DNA from: Micromonospora kangleipakensis
GTDB taxonomy: Bacteria > Actinomycetota > Actinomycetes > Mycobacteriales > Micromonosporaceae
Direction: 5' to 3'
DNA length: 64,000 nt
Assembly (NCBI RefSeq): GCF_004217615.1
Contig: NZ_SHLD01000001.1
Coordinates: 620,001 to 684,000, forward strand
Part shown: positions 15,934-25,346 of the stretch, piece after piece
How positions within the stretch are numbered: the first letter of the stretch is position 1
Layout of the letters: the number at the start of each line of letters is the position of its first letter
Notes under the pieces: generated by a model
Seen by the model: only the letters and a program-made list of their open reading frames with translations
Databases searched by the model: none
Told to the model about the DNA's origin: nothing
Translations under genes and position numbers: made by a program

Positions 15934-17475
15934 TCAGCCCCGTGTTCGGGTCAGGTAAGGATCACCGGGCAGCCGGACGGTGAAGGCCGCCCCGCCCTCC
16001 GGCGCGTGCCCGGCCGCGATGTCGCCGCCGAGCCGGCGGACCAGCCCGGCGGCGAGCGCCAGCCCGAGCCCGCTGCCCACCTTGCGCACCCCCCGGTACC
16101 GCTGGTGCAGCGCGCCGCGCTCGAACGCCACCGCCAGGTCGTCGTCGGTGAAGCCGGGTCCGCCGTCGCGGACCTCCACGATCCCGCCAGCGGCCGGGTC
16201 CGCGCCGGCCGGCCGGGCCGCGAGCACCACCGGCGCCCCCGGCGGTACGACCCGCAGCGCGTTCTCCAGCAGGCCGTCGAGCACCTGCCGGATCCGCCCC
16301 GGATCGGTGTACGCCGGCACCGGTCCCGGCGGCACCTCCACCCGGAACGCCACCCCGAGCGCCGCGCACCGGTCGGACCAGGTCCGTTCCGCCTCGGCCG
16401 CCAGCCGGGCCAGGTCGACCTGGACCGGTTCGAGCGGGAAGTCGGCGGCCTCCAGCCGGGCCAGCGACAGCAGGTCGCTGACCAGCCGGTCCAGGTGCTC
16501 GGCCTCGGCGAGCATCGTCCGGCCGGTGTCGGGCACGCCGTCCGCGTCGATCACCCCGTCGGCGAGCGCCTCGGCGTAGCCGCGGATCGCGGTCAACGGG
16601 GTGCGCAGCTCGTGCGAGACCGAGAGCAGGAACTCGCGTTGCCGTCCCTCGCTGGTGGACAGCGCGGCGGCGAGCCCGTTCAGCGCGTACGCCAGGTCGG
16701 CCACCTCGTCCGGCGGCTCGACCGGTACGCGTACCGCCCGGTCTCCGGCGCGCAGCCGGGCGGCGGCGGTGGCCGCGGTCCGGATCGGCCGGGCCAGTCG
16801 GCGGGCGAGCAGCAGCCCGGCCGCCACCCCGGCGGCGAGCCCGGCCAGCAGCGGCAGCCAGAGGCTGAGCAGCACCTGCCGCCACGGACCGTTGCTGGTG
16901 GCCCGGGTCAGCACCACGCCGTCGCCGGCGGGCAGCGCCCGCCCCTCGACCAGGGCCCGCTCGCCGTTCACCAGCCGTCGTCCGGAGACGTCCCGGCCGG
17001 TCGACACCCGGGTCACCACCTGCCGGGGCAGGCCCGGGCGGTCCACCTGACCGGCGCGGATGACGTACACGTCGATCTCCTGCTGCCGGAGCTGGCGGAT
17101 CAGCCGGTCCCCGGCGTTGTCCCGCTGCCGGGCGGGGCGGACCCGCAGCACGTCGGCGGCGAGGCGGGCCTGGGCGGCGAGCGCCGCCTGGTCGCGCCGC
17201 TCCGCGCCGCGTGCCGCGAGAGGGACCGCGACCAGCGCGGTCACCAGCACCGACACCAGTGCCACCGCACAGGTGACCAGCACCGCGCGGGTGGTCAGCG
17301 TGCTGGCGAACCGCCGGCGCGGGGCCGTCGGCGGGGTACGCGGCCCGATCACCGGCAGGGCGACGGTCGGCTGCTGCGGTCGGTGCGGCCCCGTGGCGGA
17401 CTGCGGGCCGGGCGGCGGCCATGAGCCGGGCGGCGGCGGGCCCGGGGGCGGTGGTGAGCCGGTGGGGTCAGGCAT
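15934..17475 (-). CDS. Sensor histidine kinase
   Basis: This 513-residue kinase has a Pro-rich cytoplasmic N-terminus (1-55), two membrane segments (about 62-87 and 202-224) enclosing a 115-residue extracytoplasmic sensor, a HAMP domain (about 225-278), and a HisKA domain with phospho-acceptor His288 in SHELRTPLTAIRGY. The ATPase part holds the N box (LLENALR), G1 (DGGPGF) and G2 (GSGLGLAL). It overlaps the response-regulator gene by 8 bp, so they form one two-component system. The signal is unknown; the extracytoplasmic loop and downstream lipoprotein suggest envelope sensing. Confidence 0.9.
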   Translation of the reverse strand: MPDPTGSPPPPGPPPPGSWPPPGPQSATGPHRPQQPTVALPVIGPRTPPTAPRRRFASTLTTRAVLVTCAVALVSVLVTALVAVPLAARGAERRDQAALAAQARLAADVLRVRPARQRDNAGDRLIRQLRQQEIDVYVIRAGQVDRPGLPRQVVTRVSTGRDVSGRRLVNGERALVEGRALPAGDGVVLTRATSNGPWRQVLLSLWLPLLAGLAAGVAAGLLLARRLARPIRTAATAAARLRAGDRAVRVPVEPPDEVADLAYALNGLAAALSTSEGRQREFLLSVSHELRTPLTAIRGYAEALADGVIDADGVPDTGRTMLAEAEHLDRLVSDLLSLARLEAADFPLEPVQVDLARLAAEAERTWSDRCAALGVAFRVEVPPGPVPAYTDPGRIRQVLDGLLENALRVVPPGAPVVLAARPAGADPAAGGIVEVRDGGPGFTDDDLAVAFERGALHQRYRGVRKVGSGLGLALAAGLVRRLGGDIAAGHAPEGGAAFTVRLPGDPYLTRTRG

Positions 17476-18160
17476 CGGCCGCGTACCCGACGCCGCGGTG
17501 GGTGCGGATCACGCTGGCCGGGCCGAGCTTCGCGCGGACCTGCGCCACGTGCACGTCGACGGTCCGGGTGCCGGCGTGCGCGGCGTACCCCCACACCCCG
17601 GCGAGCAGCTCCTCCCGGGTGAAGACCCGGCCCGGCCGGGCCATCAGGTGGGCGAGCAGGTCGAACTCGGTGGAGGTGAGCTGGACCGGGGCGCCGGCGG
17701 CGGTGACCGTCCGGCGGGCCGGGTCGAGGACGACCGGGCCGACCACCCGGGGCTGCTCCGCCCCGGCCGGGGCTCCGGCGGCCCGACGCAGCACCGCCCG
17801 GACCCGGGCGACCAGCTCCCGGGGGCTGAACGGCTTGGTCACGTAGTCGTCCGCGCCCAGCTCCAGGCCGACGATCCGGTCGACCTCGTCGTCCCGGGCG
17901 GTGAGGAAGATGACCGGCGTCCAGTCGCCGGCCTCGCGGAGCCGCCGGCAGATCTCCGTCCCGGCCAGGCCGGGCAGCGCGATGTCCAGCACGCAGGCCA
18001 CCGGGCGCAGCCGCCGCGCCGCGGCGAGGCCTCCGACGCCGTCCCGTTCCAGGTGTACGCCGAAGCCGTCCCGGCTGAGATAGAGCCGGACCAGGTCGGC
18101 GATGGCCGGCTCGTCCTCCACCACGAGGACGAGCCCGCGCTGCGCGGTGTCGGCGGTCAC
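17468..18160 (-). CDS. OmpR/PhoB-family response regulator
   Basis: This 230-residue protein has a receiver domain (about 10-123) with acidic pair Glu15/Asp16, phospho-acceptor Asp59 in CVLDIALPG and conserved Lys109 in YVTKPFSP, and a winged-helix DNA-binding domain (about 137-228) with the typical LTSTEFDLLAHLM and RTVDVHVAQVRAKL. It is the partner of the overlapping sensor kinase. The ATG 18160 has no strong ribosome site. Targets are not identifiable from the window. Confidence 0.92.
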   Translation of the reverse strand: MTADTAQRGLVLVVEDEPAIADLVRLYLSRDGFGVHLERDGVGGLAAARRLRPVACVLDIALPGLAGTEICRRLREAGDWTPVIFLTARDDEVDRIVGLELGADDYVTKPFSPRELVARVRAVLRRAAGAPAGAEQPRVVGPVVLDPARRTVTAAGAPVQLTSTEFDLLAHLMARPGRVFTREELLAGVWGYAAHAGTRTVDVHVAQVRAKLGPASVIRTHRGVGYAADA

Positions 18161-18229
18161 CGGCCCATGATTACCGACCGGTGGCCGTGCGGGACGTCCG
18201 GGGAACGTTCGGGTTCGGTAAGGAGCCGG

Positions 18230-18742
18230 TCAGCGCACCGGCGCCGGGCGGAACGCGACCGGCCGGGTGCCGAGCGGGGGCTCGCCGATGGTGGCGACCA
18301 GCCGCTCCGCGGGCGTCCTGAGGCGGGTGCGGAAGGCGTGGTTGAGCAGCGCGTCGAGCTGCCAGACCTGCTTCGGGTGGTGGGTCCGGATGAGGAACCG
18401 CTCGCGGGCCCCGTCGATCGCCGTGGCGGCCAGCTCGACGCTGTGCAGGCGCGGGTCCGGGCTCCAGGTGACGTTGCTCAACTCGCGCAGCTCGGTGTTG
18501 AGGTGCAGCCGCAGCCGGTGCAGCACCCGGGTCTGCTGGGTGATCACCAGGCGGCGGTGGGTGAGGAGCATCAGGTAGTCGCCGCCGACCGGGTGGTCCG
18601 GGCGGCTGCACCGGGTGACCAGGATGGTGGCGTCGCCGGAGCCGACGCACCGGCGGAAGATCGGCATGTGCCGGCTGACCGTCTGGGTCGCCAGGCCGGT
18701 CTCGGCGGCGGCCGGAAGGAACGTTCGGGAGAAGACGTCCAT
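18230..18742 (-). CDS. Conserved hypothetical protein, PH-like
   Basis: This 170-residue cytoplasmic protein has no signal peptide. Its centre (GGDYLMLLTHRRLVITQQT and later strands) resembles the strand pattern of bacterial pleckstrin-like domains, in which a short loop precedes LTHRRLVI. I cannot name a function. The ATG 18742 lacks a clear ribosome site; the upstream 40 bp are AT-richer than surroundings and hold GTGC-N5-GCAC (18808-18820), a possible operator. It is followed on the same strand by the response regulator after 69 bp but is probably separate. Confidence 0.6.
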   Translation of the reverse strand: MDVFSRTFLPAAAETGLATQTVSRHMPIFRRCVGSGDATILVTRCSRPDHPVGGDYLMLLTHRRLVITQQTRVLHRLRLHLNTELRELSNVTWSPDPRLHSVELAATAIDGARERFLIRTHHPKQVWQLDALLNHAFRTRLRTPAERLVATIGEPPLGTRPVAFRPAPVR

Positions 18743-18871
18743 GCAATGTGCAACGACCGCTCACCAGGCGTGATATGGGTCACAGCAAATTTCTGGAACT
18801 TCCATCCGTGCAAATCGCACGTGGTGTCCGACATCGGGACCACCGCCACCCGGGGCGCGCGCAGCCCGGGG

Positions 18872-19865
18872 TCAGACCGGCCCGTCGGCGAAGAGCTCTT
18901 CGAGCCAGCCGGGGACGGCCGAGGCGTACTCGGCGCGGGCCGGGTCGGTCGACCGCAGCGCCCGCCGCCAGGAGAGCGACCGGCTCACCGTGGCCACCCG
19001 CATCGCCAGGCCGGCCACCTCGCGCAGCGTCGCCCGGTCGTGCCGGTCGGTCCAGGCCTCCAGGTACGCGTCGCGCAGCCGGGCCAGTGCCGGGTCACCG
19101 GGCTTCAGCTCCCCGGCGTACGCCACCGAACGCAACGTCACCAGCAGGGTGCCGAAGGGGTGGGCGACCGAGGCGTCGCCCCAGTCGAAGAAGCGGTACC
19201 CGTCGTCGGCGACGAAGACGTTGCCGTCGTGCAGGTCGTCGTGCTGGATGGTGGCCGGCAGGTCCACCTCGGCCAGTCGGCGGCACGGCGAACTCCGGCC
19301 GGTACGCGCGCAGCCGCTGGTGCAGCTCGGGGGTGAGGCCGTCCGGCTCGCCGAGCAGCAGGGCCTCCTCGTCGTCGAGCAGCCGGTCGAACAGCTCGGG
19401 CATCAGCTCCGGCCGCTGGTCCGGCACCCCCCGGGCCACCAGCCGCTCCGCGTGCGGAGCGACCGCGACCTGCAGTGCCGCGTACGCGGGCAGCAGCCTT
19501 TCCCAGTGTGCGACGTCCTGCTTCCCGGCCAGCGTGTCGCGCAGGCTCGGACCCCCGTCGGGCAGCAGCGACCAGCCCCGCTCGACGTCCACCGCGATCG
19601 GGTCGAGCACCGCGCCCGGAGCGAGCCGGGGCAGCTCGGCCAGCAGGGCGGCCTCGTACCGGGTGCCGGGGTTGTTGGCCTTGAACCAGACTGGGCCGGC
19701 CTCGGTGGGCACCCGCCAGACCAGCGACCAGGGCCGGACCCGGGGATCGACCGGACCGGTCATCCGATGGCCCCGGGCGGCGAGCGAGTCACCGACCCAT
19801 CCGAGCGCGTCGTCGCGCCACCGGTCGGTCGACCAGTCGGTTCCTTCGATGCGGGGCGTCGTCAC
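18872..19865 (-). pseudogene. Frameshifted aminoglycoside-phosphotransferase (APH)-family gene
   Basis: The N-terminal part starts at GTG 19865 (VTTPRIEGTDW) and runs to EFAVPP; the C-terminal part, in another frame, includes CRRLAEVDLPATIQHDDLH, DGNVFV and FFDWGDA. The catalytic loop (HDDLHDGN, with Asp and Asn) and the DFG-like DWGDA are intact, so only the frame is broken. The break is near 19283-19292, where the two parts join between EFA and CRRLAEV; net change is 2 bases lost or 1 gained. It is either a true inactivating mutation or a sequencing error. If restored it would encode about 330 residues, a small-molecule or protein phosphotransferase. Confidence 0.8.
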
Positions 19866-19945
19866 GCTCCGCAGAGTAGGTGCCGGCCGGCCCGGCGGCG
19901 AGGCCAATTCCTCCCCCGGCCGCCGGCCGCCCTGGTGGGGACCCG

Positions 19946-21118
19946 TCAGAGCAGCTCGACGATGGTGGCGTTGGCCATGCCGCCGCCCTCGCACATGGTC
20001 TGCAGGCCGTAGCGGATGCCGTTGTCCCGCATGTGCTGGAGCATCGTCGTCATGATCCGGGCGCCGGACCCGCCGAGCGGGTGACCGAGGGCGATGGCGC
20101 CGCCGCGCGGGTTGAGCCGCTCCGGGTCCGCCTCGGTCTCCGCCAACCAGGCCAGCGGGACCGGGGCGAACGCCTCGTTCACCTCGTACACCCCGATCTC
20201 CTCGATGCCCAGCCCCGCGCGGCGCAGCGCCTTCGCGGTGGCCGGAATGGGGGCGGTGAGCATGGCGACCGGGTCGTCGCCGGCGACCACGGCGGTGTGC
20301 ACCCGGGCCAGCGGGCGCAGCCCGTGCCGGCTGGCCCACTCGCTGGTGGTGACGGCGAGCGCCGCGGCGCCGTCGGAGATCTGGGACGCGGACCCGGCGG
20401 TGACCACGCCGTCGGCCCGGAACGGGGTGGCCAGCTCGCCGAGCTTGGCCAGCGAGGTGTCCCGGCGGATGCCCTCGTCGGCGGCGAACTTCCCGCCGTC
20501 GGCGAGCGCCACCGGGGCCAGCTCCGGGTCGAACGCGCCGGCGTCCTGCGCGGCGGCGGCCTTCTCGTGGCTGGCCAGCGCGAACTCGTCGAGCTGGGTG
20601 CGGGAGAAGCGCCAGCGCTCGGCGATCAGCTCGGCGCCGACGCCCTGGTTGAACGGGAGCGGGGAGTCCTGGGCGACGCCCTCGACGCCCCGGTAGCGCT
20701 CCAGGATCTGGCCGCTGAACGGCATCCCGCCGGCCACGCTGGAACCCATCGGCACCCGGGTCATCGACTCCACGCCACCGGCGACCACCAGGTCGGCCTG
20801 ACCGGAGAGGACGGTGGCGGCGGCGAAGTGCAGCGCCTGCTGGCTCGACCCGCACTGCCGGTCGACCGTGGTGCCGGGCACCGACTCCGGCCAGCCCGCG
20901 GCGAGCACCGCGTTGCGGGCGACGTTCCACGACTGCTCACCGACCTGCGAGACGCAGCCCCACACCACGTCGTCGACCTGGCCGGGCTCGATGCCGGTGC
21001 GCTCGGCGAGGGCGCGCAGCACGTGCGCCGAAAGGTCCACCGGATGGACGCCGGCGAGGCTGCCCTTGCGCCGCCCGACCGGGGTTCGTACCGCACCGAC
21101 GATGACCGCGTCACTCAT
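19946..21118 (-). CDS. Acetyl-CoA acetyltransferase (thiolase)
   Basis: This 390-residue thiolase has the nucleophilic Cys89 in DRQCGSSQQALH, His346 in GHPLGGSGAR and the base Cys376 in CEGGGMAN, all three catalytic residues. It either condenses acetyl-CoA units or cleaves 3-ketoacyl-CoA; the N-terminal pattern VIVGAVRTPVGRRKGSL resembles the steroid/beta-oxidation thiolases of actinobacteria, but specificity cannot be set. The ATG 21118 is clear. It appears monocistronic, 80 bp downstream of the APH-like remnant start and divergent from a PH-domain gene. Confidence 0.92.
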   Translation of the reverse strand: MSDAVIVGAVRTPVGRRKGSLAGVHPVDLSAHVLRALAERTGIEPGQVDDVVWGCVSQVGEQSWNVARNAVLAAGWPESVPGTTVDRQCGSSQQALHFAAATVLSGQADLVVAGGVESMTRVPMGSSVAGGMPFSGQILERYRGVEGVAQDSPLPFNQGVGAELIAERWRFSRTQLDEFALASHEKAAAAQDAGAFDPELAPVALADGGKFAADEGIRRDTSLAKLGELATPFRADGVVTAGSASQISDGAAALAVTTSEWASRHGLRPLARVHTAVVAGDDPVAMLTAPIPATAKALRRAGLGIEEIGVYEVNEAFAPVPLAWLAETEADPERLNPRGGAIALGHPLGGSGARIMTTMLQHMRDNGIRYGLQTMCEGGGMANATIVELL

Positions 21119-21235
21119 GTTTACTCCCCGGTAACCTGGGCTGCTCCCGATCCTACGTCGTCACCGGCCGGTCGTCCGCCCCCGGCTCCCGCCGCGGCGC
21201 CGGGCCGACCATACCGGGACTGGCATGCTGGGACG

Positions 21236-21670
21236 ATGCAGTCACAGTCCTCCCCCGTCCACCAGTGGCGGGTGCCGGTGATCCTGCCGGTGGCGAAGCT
21301 GATCGGCGCGGTCGTCGTGGTCGGGCTCGGGCTGCTCCTCGCCGGTGACGACCGGGTCCAGCCGGTGCTGGCCGGGCTGGCCGCCGCCGCGCTGGCCGGC
21401 TGGGGGCTGCGCGACCTGGTGGCGCCGGTCCGGCTGGCCGCGGACCGGGACGGGATCACGGTGGCCCAGGGCTTCGCCGGGCACCGTCGGCTGCCCTGGC
21501 GGGAGGTCGAGGCGATCACGGTGGACCGGCGTACCCGCCGAGGACTCACCGCGGAGACCCTGGAGATCGACGCGGGGGAGTCGCTGCACCTCTTCGGCCG
21601 GTACGACCTGAACGCGCCGCCGGCCGAGGTGGCCGAGACGCTCCGGGCGGCGCAGGCCGCCGCCCGCTGA
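21236..21670 (+). CDS. PH-domain-containing membrane protein
   Basis: This 144-residue protein has two N-terminal membrane segments (about 15-55) and a C-terminal bacterial PH domain (about 62-130) with the pattern LPWREVEAITVDRRTRRG. It matches small actinobacterial PH-domain membrane proteins of unknown role. The ATG 21236 is used; the long in-frame extension upstream is the antisense shadow of the thiolase. It is convergent with the rhomboid gene across a hairpin. Confidence 0.72.
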   Translation: MQSQSSPVHQWRVPVILPVAKLIGAVVVVGLGLLLAGDDRVQPVLAGLAAAALAGWGLRDLVAPVRLAADRDGITVAQGFAGHRRLPWREVEAITVDRRTRRGLTAETLEIDAGESLHLFGRYDLNAPPAEVAETLRAAQAAAR

Positions 21671-21705
21671 GCCGCTCGCGCCCCCGCCGCCGCGCCCTGA
21701 GCGGC
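21671..21705. terminator. Hairpin terminator
   Basis: GCCGCTC (21671-21677) and GAGCGGC (21699-21705) pair immediately after the PH-gene stop and just before the convergent rhomboid stop. Confidence 0.5.
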
Positions 21706-21708
21706 GGA

Positions 21709-22659
21709 TCAGCCGCCGAGCAGCATGCCGGTGCGGACCAGGGCCAGCCCGAGGAGCGCCACCAGCAGGATCGCGCCGCCGGCGGCCTGGAAGACGGTCC
21801 GCCGCATCCGCGGCGCGTACGCCAGGACCAGCGCCATCAGCGCGCCGGCGACCAGACCGCCCAGGTGGCCGGCGATGGAGATGCCCGGCACGGTGAACGT
21901 GAAGATCAGATTGATCACCAGGATCGGCACGATGGCCGAGGTGTCCCGGCCGAGCCGCCGCATGATCACGAAGATCGCCGCGAAGAGACCGAAGATGGCG
22001 GTGGACGCGCCGACCGCCGTGCTGTTGGGCGCGCTGAAGAGGTAGACCGCCACGTTGCCGCCGAGCCCGGCGATCAGGTAGAGCGCCAGGAAGCGCAGCG
22101 GGCCGAGCACCGCCTCCAGCGTCCGGCCGAGCACCCACAGCGCCCACATGTTCAGCAGCAGGTGCACCAGGCCGTAGTGCAGGAACATCGCGGTGACCAG
22201 CCGGTACCACTCGCCGGCGGCGATGCCGTGGGCCGGGCCGAAGTTGACGTACGAGGCGTAGCCGAGCACCCCACCCCACTCGGTCAGCGGGGTGCCGCCG
22301 CCCATCAGGCCGCCGAAGCCGGCGCCGCCGGCCGCCGCGTCCCCGCCCCGGTCCCAGGCGATGGAGAGCAGCATGACCAGCACGTTCAGCGCGATCAGCG
22401 TCTTCGTCACGTAGCCGTGGCGGCCGGCGGCACCGCCACCGAAGGCGGTGCGCGCCGGCCGCACGCTGCGGCGTCCCTCGTTGACGCACTCCGGGCACTG
22501 GTGCCCGACCGAGGCCTCCCGCATGCACTCCGGGCAGATCGGCCGGTCGCACCGAGTGCACCGGATGTACGTCTCCCGGTCGGGGTGGCGGTAGCAGACC
22601 GGGGTGGTCGGCACCGACCCGCCGGTCCCGTCACCCGCCTGCCCGGAGCGCTCAGTCAT
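21709..22659 (-). CDS. Rhomboid-family intramembrane serine protease
   Basis: This 316-residue protease has an N-terminal zinc-ribbon/B-box-like domain (Cys/His at 22-58: CYRHPDRETYIRC, CDRPICPEC, HQCPEC) then six to seven membrane segments. The active-site serine is Ser219 in GASTAIFG and the partner His265 in SIAGHLGG; the substrate-channel HLLLNM is at 166-171. It cleaves transmembrane substrates in the plane of the membrane. The zinc-binding N-terminus is common in actinobacterial rhomboids. The ATG 22659 is used. It is 25 bp downstream of the cyclophilin gene on the same strand, so they may form a two-gene operon. Confidence 0.92.
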   Translation of the reverse strand: MTERSGQAGDGTGGSVPTTPVCYRHPDRETYIRCTRCDRPICPECMREASVGHQCPECVNEGRRSVRPARTAFGGGAAGRHGYVTKTLIALNVLVMLLSIAWDRGGDAAAGGAGFGGLMGGGTPLTEWGGVLGYASYVNFGPAHGIAAGEWYRLVTAMFLHYGLVHLLLNMWALWVLGRTLEAVLGPLRFLALYLIAGLGGNVAVYLFSAPNSTAVGASTAIFGLFAAIFVIMRRLGRDTSAIVPILVINLIFTFTVPGISIAGHLGGLVAGALMALVLAYAPRMRRTVFQAAGGAILLVALLGLALVRTGMLLGG

Positions 22660-22684
22660 GCCCGCAAAGGTACCCGGGCGGTGC

Positions 22685-23215
22685 TCAGACCGGCTTGCGC
22701 TCGACCTCGACGCGCTCGATGACCACGTCCTGCAGCGGCCGGTCGCTCGGCCCGGTCGGGGTGTTCGCGATCGAGTCCACGACCTTCGCCGACTGCTCGT
22801 CGGCCACCTGGCCGAAGATGGTGTGCCGGTTGTTCAGGTGCGGCGTCGGCGAGACCGTGATGAAGAACTGCGAGCCGTTGGTGCCCGGCCCGGCGTTCGC
22901 CATCGCCAGCAGGTACGGCCGGTCGAAGCGCAGCTCCGGGTGGAACTCGTCGGCGAACGTGTAGCCCGGGCCACCGCGACCGGTGCCGGTCGGGTCACCC
23001 ATCTGGACCATGAAACCGCTGATCACGCGGTGCGAGATGGTGCCGTCGTAGTACGGCCCGCTGCCCGGCTGACCGGTGCGCGGGTCGGTGTACTCACGGT
23101 TGCCCTCGGCCAGGTCGACGAAGTTACGGACGGTCTTCGGCGCGTGGTTGGGGAAGAGCTCCAGCCGGATCGGGCCAGCGTTGGTGTGCAAGGTGGCGTA
23201 GACAGCCTCGGCCAC
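22685..23215 (-). CDS. Peptidyl-prolyl cis-trans isomerase, cyclophilin type
   Basis: This 176-residue cyclophilin has the catalytic and binding signature FMVQMGDPTGTGRGGPGY, NGSQFFI and HTIFGQV. No signal peptide is seen, so it is cytoplasmic. It speeds proline isomerisation during folding. The ATG 23215 precedes AEAVYATLHTNAGPI. It lies immediately upstream of the rhomboid gene and divergent from the DUF5324-like gene. Confidence 0.94.
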   Translation of the reverse strand: MAEAVYATLHTNAGPIRLELFPNHAPKTVRNFVDLAEGNREYTDPRTGQPGSGPYYDGTISHRVISGFMVQMGDPTGTGRGGPGYTFADEFHPELRFDRPYLLAMANAGPGTNGSQFFITVSPTPHLNNRHTIFGQVADEQSAKVVDSIANTPTGPSDRPLQDVVIERVEVERKPV

Positions 23216-23332
23216 GGGTACTCCTCACTCGTTGGTCAGTTCCATGCGGATCCTCCCATGTGCCCGATCTGGCAGTGCGGAGGCATCCGAAGGTGGAGGA
23301 TGACGAAGGAACAACTCCCAGGAGGTGGGACC

Positions 23333-24106
23333 GTGTTTGGAATCGGGCGACGAAAGACCCAGGGGCAGCTGGCCAAGGCCGAGCTGAACCAGGGCATCGG
23401 TCACCTGAGGCAGGCTGCCACGTACGCGGCGAAGGGTGCCGGCGCCACGGTGGGCCCGCGGGTCCAGGCAGCCCGGGGTGCCGTCGCGCCCACCGCGGTC
23501 GTCGTGCGGGACCGCGCATCGAGCGGTGTCGCCTCGACGGTCGCGGCGCTCGCGCCGCTGGTCCTGGCCGCGCGCAACGCGCGGGCCGAGACGGCGGGGA
23601 AGGCAGTCGCCGGTAGGAAGGCCGCCGCCGCCAAACAGGCCGCGGTGAGCAAGAAGGTGAAGGCGAAGAACATGAAGGCCGCGAAGAAGAAGCAGAAGAA
23701 GTCCCGGGGCGGGATGATGACCGGCCTGCTGGCCGCCGGCACCGTCGCCGGCCTGGCCGGCGCGATGGCCATGCGCCGTCGCCGGGAGCAGCAGGAGTGG
23801 GCCGAGTACGACCCGGCCGGCAAGCTGGACCCGATGCGGGAGGACGTGGACACCATCGTGGTGGAGACGCCGGATGCCAGCGCCAAGGTGACCGACGCCT
23901 CGACGACGGGCGCCGGCAGCTCGGCGGTGGCGAAGGGCGACAGCGCCTCCACCACCACCCCTGGCCCCCCGCCGGTGATCCAGCCGACCGACAAGGCTCC
24001 CTCGGTCGCCGAGGGCGCCCGGGACGTCTCCGGCCGGCCGGCCGACGACGTCACCAGGGCCATGAACAACGGGAAGAACACCGCCAAGGCCAGCGGTCGC
24101 CGCTGA
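23333..24106 (+). CDS. DUF5324-like Ala/Lys-rich membrane-associated protein
   Basis: This 257-residue protein has a basic Ala-rich N-terminal half with a Lys cluster (SKKVKAKNMKAAKKKQKK, about residues 104-121), then a single hydrophobic segment (GGMMTGLLAAGTVAGLAGAMAM, about 124-145), and an acidic Ser/Thr-rich tail. The layout resembles the actinobacterial DUF5324 family. The basic stretch could bind nucleic acid or membrane; that is speculation. The GTG 23333 is chosen because a strong AGGAGGTGGG lies just upstream. It ends at a large hairpin. Confidence 0.68.
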   Translation: MFGIGRRKTQGQLAKAELNQGIGHLRQAATYAAKGAGATVGPRVQAARGAVAPTAVVVRDRASSGVASTVAALAPLVLAARNARAETAGKAVAGRKAAAAKQAAVSKKVKAKNMKAAKKKQKKSRGGMMTGLLAAGTVAGLAGAMAMRRRREQQEWAEYDPAGKLDPMREDVDTIVVETPDASAKVTDASTTGAGSSAVAKGDSASTTTPGPPPVIQPTDKAPSVAEGARDVSGRPADDVTRAMNNGKNTAKASGRR

Positions 24107-24116
24107 CCGCGGGGTC

Positions 24117-24165
24117 ACGGAAAGCGCCGGCGCGCGGGGTCACCCCGCGTGGCCGGCGCTTCCGT
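24117..24165. terminator. Large hairpin terminator
   Basis: ACGGAAAGCGCCGGC (from 24117) pairs with GCCGGCGCTTCCGT (24152-24165), with a further inner stem (GCGGGGT/ACCCCGC). It separates convergent genes. Confidence 0.75.
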
Positions 24166-24197
24166 ATGCCGGGCCGCCGGATGAGGCCGCCGGCCGG

Positions 24198-25346
24198 TCA
24201 GAGCCAGCCGTTGCGGCGGAACAGGCGGTACAGCGTGAACGACGACACCAGCATCAGGGCCCAGACGCCCGGATAGCCGTACGTCCACCCCAGCTCGGGC
24301 ATGTACTTGAAGTTCATGCCGTAGATGCCGGCGATCGCGGTCCACACCGCGCCTATCGCGGCCCACGCGGCGATCTTGCGCATGTCGTTGTTCTGGTCGA
24401 CGGTGACCTGGGCCAGCCGCGCCTGGAGGATCGAGTTGAGCAGGTCGTCGTAGGAGTTGACCTGCTCGACGGTGCGGCTGAGGTGGTCCTGGACGTCCCG
24501 GAAGTAGCGCCGCACCTCCTGCGGCACCTCCCGGTTGACCTGCGAGGTGAGGGTGAGCAGCGGCCGCTGCAACGGCATCACCGCCCGCTTGAACTCCACC
24601 AGCTCCCGCTTCATCTGGTAGATCCGCTGGATCCGCCCGGTGCCCTGCCGGTCGAAGACGTCCGCCTCCAGCACGTCCAGGTCGTCCTCAAGCTGGTCGG
24701 CCACCTCCAGGTAGAGGTCCACCACCCGGTCGGTGATCGCGTACGCGACCGCCCACGGCCCGTGCAGCAGCAGGTCCCGCTTCGCCTCCAGGTCGGCCCG
24801 GACCGGTGCGAGCCGGCAGGCGTCGCCGTGCCGGACGCTGATCAGGAAGTTCGGCCCGATGAAGAGCATCACCTGACCGGTCTCGACCACCTCGGAGTTC
24901 TCGGTCAGCTCCGTGTGCTCGCAGTAGCGGGCGGTCCGCAGCACCAGGAAGGTGACCTCGCCGAAGCGCTCCAGCTTGGGGCGCTGCTGGGCCTTGACCG
25001 CGTCCTCGACCGCCAGCTCGTGCAGCCCGAAGGTGGCGGCGATGGCGGTCATCTCGTCCAGTCCGGGCTCGTGCAGCCCCAACCAGACGAACCCGTGCCG
25101 CTCCCGGCGGGCCGCCGCCAGCGCGTCGGCGTAGTTCCACTCGCCGGGCTGGCGCTTGCCGTCTACGTAGAGGCCGCAGTCCACGATCCCGCTGCGGCCC
25201 GGTCCGGCCGGCGCCGCGGTACGGGGAGAGCCGTCGGCGTTGAGGATGCGGGTCATGGCGCGTACCGGCGCGGCCCAGGCGCGGGGCCGGAGCCCCGGGC
25301 CGCCCTTCTGCGCCGCCGGTCGGCCGCGCTCGATCCGATCGGTCAT
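24198..25346 (-). CDS. corA: CorA-family magnesium/cobalt transporter
   Basis: This 382-residue protein has the long cytoplasmic alpha/beta and helical domain of CorA (about 50-320) and two C-terminal membrane helices; the channel signature GMN is present as YGMNF (about residue 343). A charged RRNGWL tail follows. It mediates Mg2+ (or Co2+) influx as a pentamer. The ATG 25346 has GAGGGGGCGAGG upstream. It stands alone, downstream of a long intergenic gap. Confidence 0.93.
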   Translation of the reverse strand: MTDRIERGRPAAQKGGPGLRPRAWAAPVRAMTRILNADGSPRTAAPAGPGRSGIVDCGLYVDGKRQPGEWNYADALAAARRERHGFVWLGLHEPGLDEMTAIAATFGLHELAVEDAVKAQQRPKLERFGEVTFLVLRTARYCEHTELTENSEVVETGQVMLFIGPNFLISVRHGDACRLAPVRADLEAKRDLLLHGPWAVAYAITDRVVDLYLEVADQLEDDLDVLEADVFDRQGTGRIQRIYQMKRELVEFKRAVMPLQRPLLTLTSQVNREVPQEVRRYFRDVQDHLSRTVEQVNSYDDLLNSILQARLAQVTVDQNNDMRKIAAWAAIGAVWTAIAGIYGMNFKYMPELGWTYGYPGVWALMLVSSFTLYRLFRRNGWL

